Source of the DNA: Malus domestica
Taxonomy: Eukaryota > Streptophyta > Magnoliopsida > Rosales > Rosaceae
Length of the DNA: 64,000 bases
NCBI RefSeq assembly: GCF_042453785.1
Contig: NC_091671.1
Span: 39,760,501 to 39,824,500 of the forward strand
Reading direction: 5' to 3'
The position numbers and the translations under genes were made by a program. Positions 32,160 to 43,650 of this stretch are shown here, piece after piece. The notes beneath the pieces were generated by a model. It ran no database searches and was not told the origin of the DNA. It saw only the letters and a program-made list of their open reading frames with translations. Position 1 is the first letter of the stretch. Every line of letters begins with the position of its first letter.

Positions 32160-33620
32160 ATGTACGTGGCTGATGTGGAGAAAGATAAGGGTTTATCCAA
32201 TTGAATTGGATAAGGTCCTACCATGAAATTCAATGAATATTTAGGGATAGGGACTTTTAACAGTTGTCGAATGAGAAACTAACTTACATGACCGACCTCC
32301 AAAAATTATGATTTATGTTTGGTACTTTTACCTATTGTGGCGATATATGATAATGTTCAATTTATTCCTTCATATCTATAATCAATAATGCATGCGTATG
32401 CATGTCAGTTGGTACTTATACCTATTGTGGTGATATATGATAATGTCATTTTGTGTGTGTGTGTGTGTGTGTTTTTTTTTAATACAAGTAATAGTGAGAA
32501 GCGGGAAATCAAACTCGGAACCTTGATTTTGTTTTGACGGATCATTATTTCTCTATTATGTAGAGGCGAAGCTATGAAGGAACCAGGATGGTCCCAGGTT
32601 CATTCTGACTGTTTTCACGCATAAAAATTTAGTATTATGCTTATAATTTGTAAGGTTTTTCTATAGGCACAGACCCTAATCCGACGTTTTTTACTTTAAT
32701 TTTTTTCATTGAGTTTGATTTGAGATTGGTAGCTTTTATAGAGTTCAGGCAATTTGCTGCTTGTGAGCTTTGAAGAGGACTCTGGTCTAGGGATCTGTGG
32801 AAGGAGAGAGGAAGAAAGTCAAAGAGCTTGAGGTTTAAGTTTCAGAAAGAGGATAATGATGAGGACGACATCATACAAGATCCCAACGATGGTGGTCGGT
32901 TGCCCATCACATGACAAAATAATTTTTGTAAAATCAAATGAATGTTTCGGATTTAGACTTTTGGGCTCCTTCCAAGCTAAAATCCTAACTCTACCGTTAT
33001 GTGTTAGTAAGTCAACTGCCCTACCACTGCAATCTCATCCCAAAAACTCCAAGAGAGAAAGAGCTTTCATTTGAGGGCTGAAACATTACGTTAGGGAATA
33101 GATGCATCTTCGGGAGTGTTCTGCATGATCTTCTACATGCAAAGAATCCTGATATGAATTAAAATCCGAGAATATGACACGTATATCCTCCATAAACATA
33201 TACTCATCCCACCCAATACAAGAATAAAGATAAATAAAGCTACATTCATGACCATGATGGATGACATTTGCAAATTTAGCACTGTCCTCGTCAATCAACA
33301 TGCATGATGACACCACTGACAAAGGCATTTAGATTTATGATTGGATGATGACGCAGCAATGCTCTTTGCACTCCAATTAGAATACATATTTCTTAATTCG
33401 GATCTCATTAAAATATTGCTAAAAAAAAACCCTATATTTGCACCTTTCCTTTTGAAAATTTTATTTTCTAATACAAATTCTATGAATATTAGAAAATTTT
33501 GGGTAGGTAATTACGATCACGTTATTTGTAAAACATGATACGTTTTATATTCTAATACCACCAAACGTCACATTGGTCTTACCATATGTGTAAGATGCTC
33601 TAATAAAACAACCTAACCAA

Positions 33621-34212
33621 TATCCTGAATAATAGATGAATGTTGGGCTCTTTTTTTTTTCATAATTTAGTAGGTTATTCATTTTAATTCAATTACATGT
33701 ATTAAATGAGCCCATTATGCTTTAGTTTATTGTTCATTTTTGCTCACCCCTCCTAATCCAAGGTAATCGTTAATCCCTCCCCCTTCACAATTGTGTCGCG
33801 TGTATAAAGAGTATACACTAACTATGGTTGGTATTGGCCACTTAATACTATAGTTTGGTGATATTCTTATTCACTTGTAAATTAGAGGTTTTATGTTCGA
33901 TTCTCGCCAAAAATTTTATCCTGAATAATAGATGAATGTTGGGCTCTTTTTTTTTTTTCATAATTTAGTAGGTTATTCATTTTAATTCGATTATATGTAT
34001 CAAATGAGCCCATTATGCTTTAGTTTATTGTTCATTTTTGCTCACCCCTCCTAATCCAAGGTAATCGTTAATCCCTCCCCCTTCACAATTGTGTCACGTG
34101 TATAAAGAGTATATACTAACTATGGTTGGTATTGGCCACTTAATACTATAGTTTGATGATATTTTTATTCACTTGTAAATGAGAGGTTTTAGGTTCGATT
34201 CTCGCTAAAGGT
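33621..34212. repeat. Direct tandem duplication, 296-bp period
   Basis: 33621-33916 and 33917-34212 both run from tatcctgaataatagatgaa through ctccccctt-like and gtataaagagtata words to ttcgattctcgc. They are nearly identical over the full length. The first unit includes only the 5' half of the SINE that is complete in the second. Confidence 0.9.
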
Positions 34213-34300
34213 GAATTTGAATCAATTTATTACTAACATATTGTGAGGCTAAGCCCACCCCTCCCCCTTAGTTTAGATAATATTGTTTGTTAAAAAAAAA
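34134..34300 (+). mobile_element. tRNA-like SINE with poly-A tail, 15-bp TSD
   Basis: Starts ggccacttaatactatag, has a Pol III B-box-like ggttcgattctcg near 34191, a conserved gtgaggctaagcccaccc stretch and ends in nine A residues. It is flanked by actatggttggtatt at 34119-34133 and 34301-34315, an exact 15-bp duplication. The element is 167 bp, a usual SINE size. Confidence 0.85.
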
Positions 34301-34361
34301 ACTATGGTTGGTATTTTGACACGTGACACAATTATGAAGAAGGAGTAACAATTACTTTGAG

Positions 34362-35543
34362 TTTTTTTTTTTTTTTGACAAACAACGATAAATTGGAATT
34401 TCATTAATCATCTCAGAAACAATACATAGGTGCCCATTTGGTACAAGACTCCAGTGACCAAGAAATGATCTGGAGGTGAATTTGCTTGAGCAAGACAACA
34501 ATAATAAACCCCTAGATAGCAACCATATGTACTAAACTTCAACGCCCTCACACAAAGCTGTCACAGAACGATAGATATAACAACTTGTATCAGCAACTGC
34601 AAAGGATCACTGCCGAATAGCTAGGCCACATAAAGTCATCGTAGCTAAACGAGACCACATAACACATTGCTCAAAGTGAAAACCATATTCAGCCAACGTT
34701 GTAGTGTGACCACAACACTAGCTAGGCGAGAACAACAAGACTAAACTAAGCTAAACTAGCTTGAAAAAAAAAAAAAAAACCAAACTAAGCAAAACTACTC
34801 AGAGAAATGAACCACAAATCAGCACATTCCGATGGAAGGATTGGACAATTAAATAAGAGAAAGGCCATTGCGGATGGGCAGTCCCATCAGCAAGTCGAGA
34901 AAGGCAACGGAGCTACACATTGAGCCACAGCAATGGAGATTACAGATCTGGAAAACCGTAGGTGGTGGGACAGCCAAAACAGGCGGCCCAGACAGACAAA
35001 CGTCAGATTAACCACCCAAGGCAGTGCAACTCCAACGAGCACGACAGGAGGTGGCGGAACCGCCAAAACATGCGGCCCAGACATCGCAGAAAGCGGCGCA
35101 TCAACAAATAGGAGTATAGCGGTGCATCCACAGAGATGGGGGTTCCCCAACACCTGGAAATGACGAGGGAAGTGGCTCCGACCCACCAAGCAGCCCCAAT
35201 CTAAGCCCAAACCCCGAATCGAACTCAAACAAACGGAATACCTTGAGAAGTTATAACCCGAATCTGGGAAGGAGACCCGAAATCATGGAAACAACTGTGC
35301 ACAAAAAGGTGGGGAAGAAGAAAAAGGGGTGGGGGAAGCTAATGGAGGGTAGAAGGAGGCGCGGGATAGAGGGTGGCACAGGGAGAGGGAGAGACTAGGA
35401 GGAGGGTGAGGAATGGCTGCCGCCGACTCCAAGCAGGAGCAAGGAGCCGGCGGTAAAGATTGCAGATCCTAGGGTTTGGTTTTGAGAGGGAGAATCACCT
35501 CAAACTTGAAGTGTGTTTAATGCAGTAAGGCCAAATACTTATG
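34362..35543 (-). mobile_element. LINE-type non-autonomous retroposon, 1182 bp, 11-bp TSD
   Basis: Flanked by attactttgag at 34351-34361 and 35544-35554. On the minus strand it ends in a poly-A tail (plus-strand T run at 34362-34376) preceded by ctttatcgttgtttgtc-like sequence, and its 5' part is GC-rich with gccggctcc near 35440-35450. No reverse transcriptase or endonuclease motif is seen. The layout and the 5' motif resemble the element at 4979-5804, so they may be one family. Confidence 0.8.
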
Positions 35544-35554
35544 ATTACTTTGAG

Positions 35555-36465
35555 AAGGCGTTTACGTACACGTAATGGGAATCAAAACATGAAATCGTAT
35601 TCCGATTACGGACCACTCCTTTGTTTACTAAATTTTAAGGAATAAAAAATATAGTGGGACCCACATAAAGTTTGGAATTCAATTCCTCACTTTGGAGGAA
35701 TTGGATCCCTTGATAGTAAGTGGTATTTGAGTTCCGAAAGAATGAGGGAATGGGGAATCCATTTTTCATACCCATAATGCCCTCACATAATTGCTGAAAT
35801 TCCAATGATAAAACCAGCACCCGTGCCCAGCTCTAGTCTGTCTCCTTCTCCCTCACTACCGCCCCCTTCCTGTCTTCCCAAGGCCACATACCCACCATCA
35901 TGTTCCTCGACAACAACGACAACCAGAAAACAAGATCAAGCGAAAGCTGAAGAAGAACCCATTTTAGTTATTTTATTTTTAACACAATGTTAAAAACCAA
36001 ACTCCTCACATTCAAATCAACACGAAATACCCCGTAAACTAAACTTCAAAGAAATTACATCACCACAACCAGCACTTCCCATAGGCCTCAAACCCACCGT
36101 GAATTTCAAATTGTTGAAAGATGATTGAGGCAGAGATAGAAAGAACAGTTGGGTTGGGGTTTGGTTGGTTAGTTTTTTATTTTTAATTTTATACCAATTG
36201 ACTTGATTTCCTATAAGTTCTTATAAAATATTTATTTATAATAAAGGGCATTCTAGTAATCATACAAATTTTCATTTCGATTCAGGAGAATTAGTAAACA
36301 ACTTATATTCAAACATAACCATTTATACTCCGATTCCAGAAAACTGTAGTAAATAGCTTTAATGAAAATCTGGATTTCAATTCTCCTCAATTCAATTCCT
36401 TCTTAATTCAATTCTCCTTCAATCCAATTCCACCTATTTTGATTACAGATTAGTAAACGAGCCTT
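35555..36465. mobile_element. Possible TIR element between the retroposon and OTU5
   Basis: Left end aaggcgtttacgtacacgta and right end, read inversely, aaggctcgtttactaatctg are similar, and both are followed inward by gaattcaattcctc-like words. This could be a PIF/Harbinger-like or other TIR element of about 0.9 kb. The target duplication is unclear, and the inner sequence has no transposase motif. Confidence 0.45.
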
Positions 36466-36589
36466 AAGTTAAAAGAAATGAGGAAAACGGTCTCTTTATT
36501 TTATCATAATAATATTTTTTTAACAAAAGAAAACAATAATAATATTTAAAGAAAGTGAAACAATTATCCTTGGCCCCTTTCAATTGGGG

Positions 36590-37108
36590 CTTTTGCGGAG
36601 AGTTGAGTGAAATAGGATTTAGACATAAGGGGTTAGGGCTTTTGCCGTGACAAGCTTCAGAGGACTTAACTTGCGATCGCCGTCGACGGCAAAGGGGGAC
36701 TCTTGGGTAAGTTGATTTCGTTCTACCCATCAGCTAAATTAAATTTGGAATTTGAAGTTCATAGTCCTAGCATAATATTCAAGCTTCCAAACTGTTGATT
36801 CAAATTCTCAGAACCAAAAAACAGTCTCTGAATGTTGTTATTTTTTTTTTTCAAAGTTCTTAAATTTCAATTCTTAATGTTGAATTATCCCAATTGGGAT
36901 TACTACGTTTTATGATTGATTTGGTGTAGTTCCTTGTATAATTGGGGTTATTTTTTGTGATTTGATTTGGTGTAGGATAGAAATATTTCTTGGTTTCTGC
37001 TTTGATTTTAGATGTTGGGTCAGGCTAGGATTAGTAAAGATTCTAACTTGACGACTTTCGTGATGGATGATGTTATTATTTGTCGAAGTTGATTTCAGGG
37101 TTGTTTCA
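36590..37108 (+). promoter_or_regulatory. OTU5 promoter end, 5' UTR and leader intron
   Basis: A GC-richer stretch around 36640-36700 (gatcgccgtcgacggc) looks like a transcribed leader. A donor ggtaagttg near 36706 and the acceptor ttgatttcag at 37089-37098 define a likely 5' UTR intron of about 390 bp, with the ATG at 37109 eleven bases after it. No TATA box is assigned. Confidence 0.6.
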
Positions 37109-38429
37109 ATGGAGGATGCACAAGAAGTATCTGATACAATGTCAGACAAAGCTTCTGAGGAAACGCAGGAAACTCGCGATGAAATGCTTTCTAGGCACAG
37201 GTGATTTTCTCATTAAGTTTGCGTTATCGGTTTTTATCTTTTGGATTTCATATGATGTTGTGTTTGGCTGGTGTTCGCATTGGTGATGCAAGTAAGGTTA
37301 GTTATCTAAATCTGTAAGGTAATCGAACAAGCTTTTGTGGGTCGTGTAATATGAAAACGTATCTTCAAGATATTTGAATTGATGAACTTTGTTGATGATA
37401 TTCGATTCGATCATGAAATGCATAGGGCGTTTTCATGTTCTCCCAAAAGTGGTTGAGAGTAAGAATGAGAATTTGTTGTAGGCTCATTGAGGCCAGTTTG
37501 TTAACTTTCCTACGAATTATCCATGTCGTTCCCCCTGTTCACGACATGTTTGTTTATACAGGAAAGAGATATCAAAACTTCAGGACAAGGAAACTGGAAT
37601 GAAAAAGGCAGCTGCCAAAGGGAGCAAGGCTGAACAAAAAGCTAAGAAAAAGCAGGTGGAGGAACAGATTACTCGGCTTTCTGCTAATCTCAAAGAAAAA
37701 CAGGCTGCAGAACTTGCTTCCTTAGGCTATAGCGCTAGTAACGGAAATGAGAAGAGCAAACTCGACACTTTAGTGAAGGCCATAGCTGGTGTTTCTGTCA
37801 CCAGTCAACCTGAACATGCAAAGCCCAGCAAGAGCTCAAAGAGGCGAGAAAAGAGGGCTCAGCAAGATGCAGCTAGGGAGCAAAGAATTCAAGAAGAGCA
37901 GAGCAACCTAGTAAGTGATCGAGTGATTGAGGATGAGAAACTAGAGAAAAAGCTCGAACCCTTTGGCTTGATCATTAAAGAAATAAAGCCCGATGGACAT
38001 TGCCTCTACCGAGCTATCCAGGATCAGCTGGCTCACCTTTCAGGAGGTTCATCACCTTACACGTACCAACAGCTTCGAGAAATGGTGGCTGCTTATATGA
38101 GGAAGCATGCATCTGATTTTCTCCCTTTTTTCTTATCGGAGAATCCGGCAGATGGAGATTCTGATGATTCACTTGCAGAGAGGTTTGAGAACTACTGTAA
38201 AGAAGTGGAGTCAACAGCAGCATGGGGAGGACAGCTAGAGCTTGGTGCTTTAACTCACTGCCTCAAAAAGCCTATCAAGATATACTCAGGATCCTTCCCT
38301 GATGTGGAGATGGGCAAGGAGTACAAATCCGATAGCGCGACTGGTTCCTCCGATTCGCGGATTATGTTGTCATACCATAAGCATGCATTTGGGCTTGGTG
38401 AGCACTATAATTCCGTAGTTCCAATATGA
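37109..38429 (+). CDS. OTU5: OTU-domain deubiquitinase (OTU5 / OTUD6-like)
   Basis: Two coding exons, 37109-37200 and 37562-38429, joined by a GT-AG intron, encode 319 residues from [14 protein letters not shown]. The N-terminal half is charged and probably coiled coil, with the [20 protein letters not shown] motif typical of OTUD6-type proteins and a basic stretch (KRREKRAQQ) near residue 125. The OTU cysteine-protease domain spans about 160-319: [10 protein letters not shown] with catalytic Asp175 and Cys178, and GEHYNSVV near the end with the catalytic His312. The protein should cleave ubiquitin chains; Arabidopsis OTU5 has been linked to chromatin control of flowering and stress genes. 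All catalytic residues are present and the length fits. Confidence in the family is high; the orthologue is supported by neighbouring glutaredoxin genes. Confidence 0.95.
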
Positions 38430-38653
38430 TCAAATAGCTGCAACCGTGGATGCACACTTGCTCATCTGGTTTGTAATTTGTGGTGTGAACAAGCACGTTT
38501 TGCGCCCTGAATTAACTATCGATACTACAAAGACTGGTTATATTGAGATTGGTTTTTCTTTTTCTGAGGATTGTTTTTCTTTCTTTCAAGTTTACTAAAT
38601 TTTAGGGATCAAATTTTGTGGCCTAATCTCGTTCAATTACTGCCTTACATTTT
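38430..38653 (+). terminator. OTU5 3' UTR region
   Basis: Sequence after the stop codon has T-rich stretches but no single clear polyadenylation signal. It runs up to the MITE at 38654. Confidence 0.4.
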
Positions 38654-38807
38654 AGGGAACTTTAACGAAAACCTCATAGTATTATTCACTTTAACGAAAA
38701 ACCACATTTTTATATTAAAAAGTCAATCATGGTACTACTCACTTTACCTTTTATTTTGTTTTTATCGTTAAAACTCAAAATTTTCAAGTTTTTTTCATTA
38801 GTTTTCC
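38654..38807 (-). mobile_element. MITE family B, copy 4 (inverted)
   Basis: Plus strand agggaactttaacgaaaa to cattagttttcc, the reverse of the copies at 8645, 8849 and 25643. Flanks ttacatttt (38645-38653) and ttaaatttt (38808-38816) match at 8 of 9 positions, fitting a 9-bp target duplication. It sits in the 3' flank of OTU5. Confidence 0.8.
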
Positions 38808-39088
38808 TTAAATTTTATGGATTTAATTCTATTTTTAATTTAAAAAAAATAGGAAAACAATTTTATTTTAACTCAAAAACAAAAGTACGTAATTTAACAT
38901 TAAAAAATGCCCAATTGGTACATGCGTAGGCGTGTAAAGGGATAATATAAAAATAAACTTCACATTGTAATAAAGTAAAAAATTTAGGTCTTGTTTTAAT
39001 AAACTTGCCTCCACAAATAATAATTAGTAATTGTCAACAAAGACCTCCCTTAATTATGAGGGAGCATTTTGCTCATCGTCATAAATTG

Positions 39089-39251
39089 TGGTGTATGCTC
39101 ATCATACACATAATCATCTGTTACGTGTCATTTCATTAAACCTTGGTTAATTTTTTCCAAAATTTAAAAAGTAACATTTAATGTGAAAGTTAACTAGAGT
39201 TAGGTGAAAGAGCGCGTGATAAATAATTAAGTGTATGGTGAGCATACACCA
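39089..39251. mobile_element. MITE with tggtgtatgctca(t/c)catacac ends
   Basis: The left end tggtgtatgctcatcataca is paired by the right end tgtatggtgagcatacacca, 163 bp in all. Each end also contains its own small palindrome around gagcat. The target duplication is not clear. No coding content. Confidence 0.75.
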
Positions 39252-40140
39252 AAATTATTGTCCTTTCTTTCTTCTTCAAGTTCATTGGTGCCATGGTGTC
39301 TTAGGGTTCATTGATCAAATTCTTTGACTCTCTTAGCTATAATGTGTTCTCGTTTTCCTCATATTTTTCGAGACAGCAATTAGGTTGTTGATTCCTTAGC
39401 TAATTATGGGGTTAATCATGTTGGCTTTCATTGGTTGGAACACGTCCCTTCTTTAGCGACTACAACTTATTCTAAGGATGTTTCAGGATTCCTTAGCTAT
39501 CATTTTTCATGACTTTGTTGGCATAAATGTTTCTTCTGTCCTAATGTTTGCATCTTAGGAATTGACATGTTCCACTATTAATGTAATACTTTGTAACCAT
39601 ATACCCTTTAGCTTTCATGAAGGATAACTAAGTCAACAAGTAATTTTTGTAAGTACACCTCTATTAAGTAATAACCTCCCATTTTTACTATAGAGAGCAT
39701 TTAGTGTGTGTAGAAGTTTTCATAGAAAATCTAAGTGCTTTTTAGAAAGCTCCAGAAAGTGCATCTTGAAGAACACATAGCAAGTGATTCTCAAGATAAC
39801 AATTCTATGACCCATACGCTTTTATAGTTTTTCTATCAAAATTAGTTAGCTGTGTTTTTTATAGTCCTAAAACACTTTAGCTCTTAGAAAGCAATTCCAA
39901 ACAACCCTTTATTTCTTTAAACCAATAAATTTTCTTGTATGTACAAGTACCATCTAGTTCGTGGTCGTATCAACCTCAAATCCCCATCCTCCTGTTGTAA
40001 GTCAAAAGGACAAGAAAAAAAAATTACTTTTAACCAAAAGAAAATTTTAATAGAAAATAATTTTTACACTCTCTTCCCCTTCGTGCACATTCTCTTTATT
40101 TTCAACCTTTAGATTGAAAAAAAGAAACCAATAAACAAAA
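39252..40140. other. Spacer before the gypsy element, no gene recognised
   Basis: AT-rich sequence with no domain or RNA gene that I recognise. Its last five bases, caaaa (40136-40140), are the left target duplication of the gypsy element. Confidence 0.4.
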
Positions 40141-41622
40141 TGTTCGTGGTTAGAATTTCCGTTTGGGATGTTTCCTAGCGGACGAGCACACAGCTCCCCG
40201 AGAGGTTGGAGTCGGTTGATGCTTTCTGTCGGGCTTCTACTCACTGGCGGGCTTGTCGGGCAAAGCTAAAAGAGAAGGACATGGTTAACTTTGAAATGTG
40301 CCTTTGTGGGGCCTTAGGTATAGGCCTTGAGGCTCACAATCAAGATTAATTTTTAAGTGTTCAGGCGTGCCACTGCCATCTTTAGTATGGCAGATGTTGA
40401 GTTTTAGTTGTATATATACCCAAGAGGCCGTTTTAGTTATGAAATGTGCCTTTTTGGGGCCTTAGGTGTAGGCCTTGATGCTCACAATCACGAACTAACC
40501 CAGTACTCGAACATATAATGTTTGTTTCATTGATTGTAGAAGTATTATGACTATTCTACTTCTAATTACCCGAGCCCGAAGAGCAGAATGAATCCAAATA
40601 GGTGCCTTTATAGGGCCTTAGATGTAGGCCTTGAGACTTCCCATCAGAATTACTTCTATACTCAAACGTTCCATGATAATCATAATATAACAGAAATACA
40701 ACTAAGAAATAAGTCGATTACTTGCGCCCTAAGTAACTTCGGACTTCTTGTTATCAAAGACTGTCGTGGATGGGTTAAGTCCACATAAAGTTCTTTTTTA
40801 TGCCTTGAGACCAAGGACTTTTGAATGATCAATCTTACATACCCGAGGGTTTAGAACTCAGATCTGATTTAAACTGTGAATACAGATTCCAATCGGATTC
40901 AAGAACTGAGAAGTCTTTTAATCATTAAATTGCTAGAAATAACTTGGATACAAATGGAAGTATACAACATATTACTAGACTTACGAATGAAAATACAAAA
41001 ACAAAGAGGGTCGGGCAAGGTTTCACCCTGTCGGGCAAGGCTGGTCGTCTTGCAACTTTCTATCTTTGTGATTTATAAAAGGGTTTGAGAGCTTAGAAAG
41101 AGGGATATAGGGATGAGTTTACAGAAGGAAATCGATACTACAACAAGATTTAGACAAGGTAGCAGAGCTTTTACAAAGGCTTTTGGTGAAGGTTGATCCC
41201 GAAAGGGATGAAGGCTTGGGCTGACTACAGCTTCGTTAAAGGCAAATCTGGCTTGAGCATAGTTTATGTATTTGTTTGTTTGTTTGAGTGTCCTTATCTC
41301 TGATTTCTCTTTCTTCTTTTATAGACAGTTTGGCTTGGCCTCCTGTAGCATTAATCTTGCCCGAATGTAGCTTGAAGGGCAATGACTCATCAGCTTTTTA
41401 CTTGTACTGCCACTGTAAAGTGCTTTTTGGGCTAATTAGCTGGCTGGTCTACACCACTTGGTCTTTAGGTAGGTGAGCAAATGGTTCAAATGATCTGCAC
41501 CTAGTCGGGAAAAGCCATTTTCTGCCTTCTGGGCTTTGGCTGAGCTTCGGGCTCATTTCCTCCTAGTCCTTCTTTTGGGCCAACTCCCTTTTGAGCCCAA
41601 AGTTCAAGTTTTAACCCAAACA
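40141..41622 (-). repeat. 3' LTR of the gypsy element
   Basis: 1482 bp with plus-strand ends TGTTCGTGG and CCCAAACA. It contains three diverged copies of a 50-bp block (gtgcctttgtggggcctta...taggccttga...caatca) near 40301, 40446 and 40600, also present in the other LTR, and a small local duplication around gtcgggcaagg (41011-41040) absent from the 5' LTR. Confidence 0.9.
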
Positions 41623-42419
41623 GTGCCCCCTTCAATTAATATTCAGGCTGGCACTTTAGGCGTCAATATTGATTGAATAGCTGCATGCCTGTATACCTCT
41701 TCTCGGAACTTGTGTTTTCTAAACGAGACGAATGCAATCTTGCATCTCTTGCTCTTCTCATGACCTTTGAGCTATCCTCTGAGGTTTCTGTAAATTCAGG
41801 CTCGAAATTACTCCTGTCCAGCCAACAGATCTTCTTCACCCTTTTCTTTTATCAACCTCAGATGTTTCTGCCTTCTCAGTTTTATTCTAAAACTGGAAAA
41901 TGGGTTCCTCCGAATTCAATTGGGGTTTCCTAAAACTCCATTTTCGTGAGAAAAAGGATTTTCATCAAATGTCTACTATCTCCAACACCTTTGGTTAAAC
42001 ACCCCGTTATCTCTAACACCTTTGGTCAGGCGGTCTCCTTCTGAGGGCTTGCCCTCCTGCTCGTTGCTTTGATAAGTCGGGCTTCACCATCATACCTGGC
42101 GATGATTCGCATTGAGGGTTCTCTACCAGGCTCATCTTGGCCGCACAACCCGATCACTTGATCAGGTTTTATCCATGAAGACAACAGAAAACTGGTTGAG
42201 ACACCACTGCATCCAGAAGGAACCACACATAGTGCACTGAGGCAGACTCTGATGTAAATTTCACCAATTGGTCGAAATGAATAAAACATTATTTTATCAA
42301 CTTTTTATCTTTCTGTCTTCTTGAATGGTTGATGAACAAACACTGTACTTTGACATCCTGAAGCCTGCTTTATCTTGCATCCTCTTCAATATAACAGTCT
42401 CTAACATCCCATAATGTAG

Positions 42420-42900
42420 GACAATACCTTTTTAAGAATTTGACATTAATGGGATGTCTCTGCCAATTTCCTTCGAGGTCCACCAAGTAGTATCCTCTTT
42501 TGTCTAATACTCGACTAATCATGAAAGGACCTTCCTATGTCGGGCTCCATTTTCCAAAGCCCCTAAGCTGAGCCCTTAGAGGGAGGACTGTCTTCCACAC
42601 TAAATCTCATTCTTTGAAAGACTTTATCTTTACCTTTTTGTTATAAGCTCAGGCAACAACTCTCTTTCTTTCCTGAATCTGGTTCAAGGCTTCAATTCGA
42701 GCTACATCTAAGTCTTCAATCCCTTGACACATGGCTTCGATGTACTCTTCACTGTGTAACCCAAACTGATTTTGAATTCTGACAAAACTTACATTGATCT
42801 CCATGGGAAGCACTGCATCTTGCCCAAAACTTACATTTATCTCGGCCATCACTCTCATAGATTCCTCTTGGCCTAAGCATTTCAATAGTAACCCGTCTGG
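42420..42900 (-). pseudogene. Gypsy integrase C-terminal remnant
   Basis: The minus-strand frame from about 42885 reads MEINVSFVRIQNQFGLHSEE then DLDVARIEALNQIQERKRVVA, and after a stop the end typical of plant gypsy integrases continues to about 42420 (GPFMISRVLDKRGYYLVD). The zinc-binding HHCC part and the catalytic DDE core, which should lie between this and the second RNase H, are missing, so a deletion of roughly 0.8-1 kb near 42900-43010 is inferred. Confidence 0.75.
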
Positions 42901-43011
42901 AGTTTTCCTTAGCAGGTTCTTTACCTATAAGACATACTTGGTTGCTTGCTGTCTATTATTCTTGCTTGTGGGTGAAGAAGGATCATTTAAATGATGAATG
43001 ATAGGCGACCT

Positions 43012-43632
43012 TCAATCTTCTATCTTAGTGTCTAGAACCATTACATCCAGATTGAATCCTCTTTCTAGGATAGAAGGAAGGTTTCTTCTTTGAATCTCGA
43101 CATCTACCCCATATTTTCTTTCCTGTATTGCCATGCCTGAGGCTAATTGCGCCATTTCGTTAGCCGCTAGGTTGGATCCCCTGGGAACATGATTAACTGA
43201 TATCTCAGAATCCCAATAACTCAGCAATTGCGTGGCCACCAAGTAATACCCTGCCATGGTGATATGTCTGCACTTGAAATCCCCATTTAGCTGGTTTATT
43301 ACTAACTCTGAATCACCAAACACCTCTACCTCTACTGCCCTCAGATCCATCAAGATTTCCAAACCAATTATTAAGGCTTCATACTCTGCCCGATTATTGG
43401 TGTTCCCTTGGTAATCTATAAGGAACGAGTAATAATGATAAACCCCTTGGGGGTTCACAATGACAATCTCAGCTCTAGAGGCCTTCTGAGTGTAGGAACC
43501 ATCAAAATAAAGCTTCCAAGGAGTAATCCAAAGGCCAGTCACTTTTTTTATCTCTTGCTGGACCCATTCCTCTTTACCCGAGATATCTTTGCTTGGCGGG
43601 ATCCAAACACTAGTAACTTCCAGGGTCCCCAA
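43012..43632 (-). pseudogene. Gypsy second (archaeal-type) RNase H domain
   Basis: The reading KLYFDGSYTQKASRAEIVIV followed by NNRAEYEALIIGLEI and VFGDSELVINQLNG shows the RNase H1 fold with its D-E-D residues. It is in the same frame as the reverse transcriptase region and separated from it by a single TAA near 43653. Such an additional RNase H marks Tat-type elements. Confidence 0.85.
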
Positions 43633-43650
43633 GATATTGATTATCTCATC

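Larger units (their letters stand above)
24790..33320 (-). repeat. Tandem duplication unit B, expanded by insertions
   Basis: Same order of words as unit A but about 8.5 kb long because it contains a family B MITE (25643), an Au SINE (26001), a family A MITE (26453) and a 4.5-kb LTR element (26594-31118). Beyond these, 32160-32405 matches 23730-24010 and 33090-33310 matches 24365-24720. Non-insert sequence is diverged noncoding DNA. Confidence 0.8.

Noticed and set aside
34887-35228. 113-codon minus-strand frame
   Set aside because: Lies in the GC-rich part of the second retroposon; no reverse transcriptase, endonuclease or RNA-binding motif.
40047-40244. Short minus-strand frame repeated near 47596-47805
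   Set aside because: Both are the end of the gypsy LTR; the similarity is simply that of the two LTRs.
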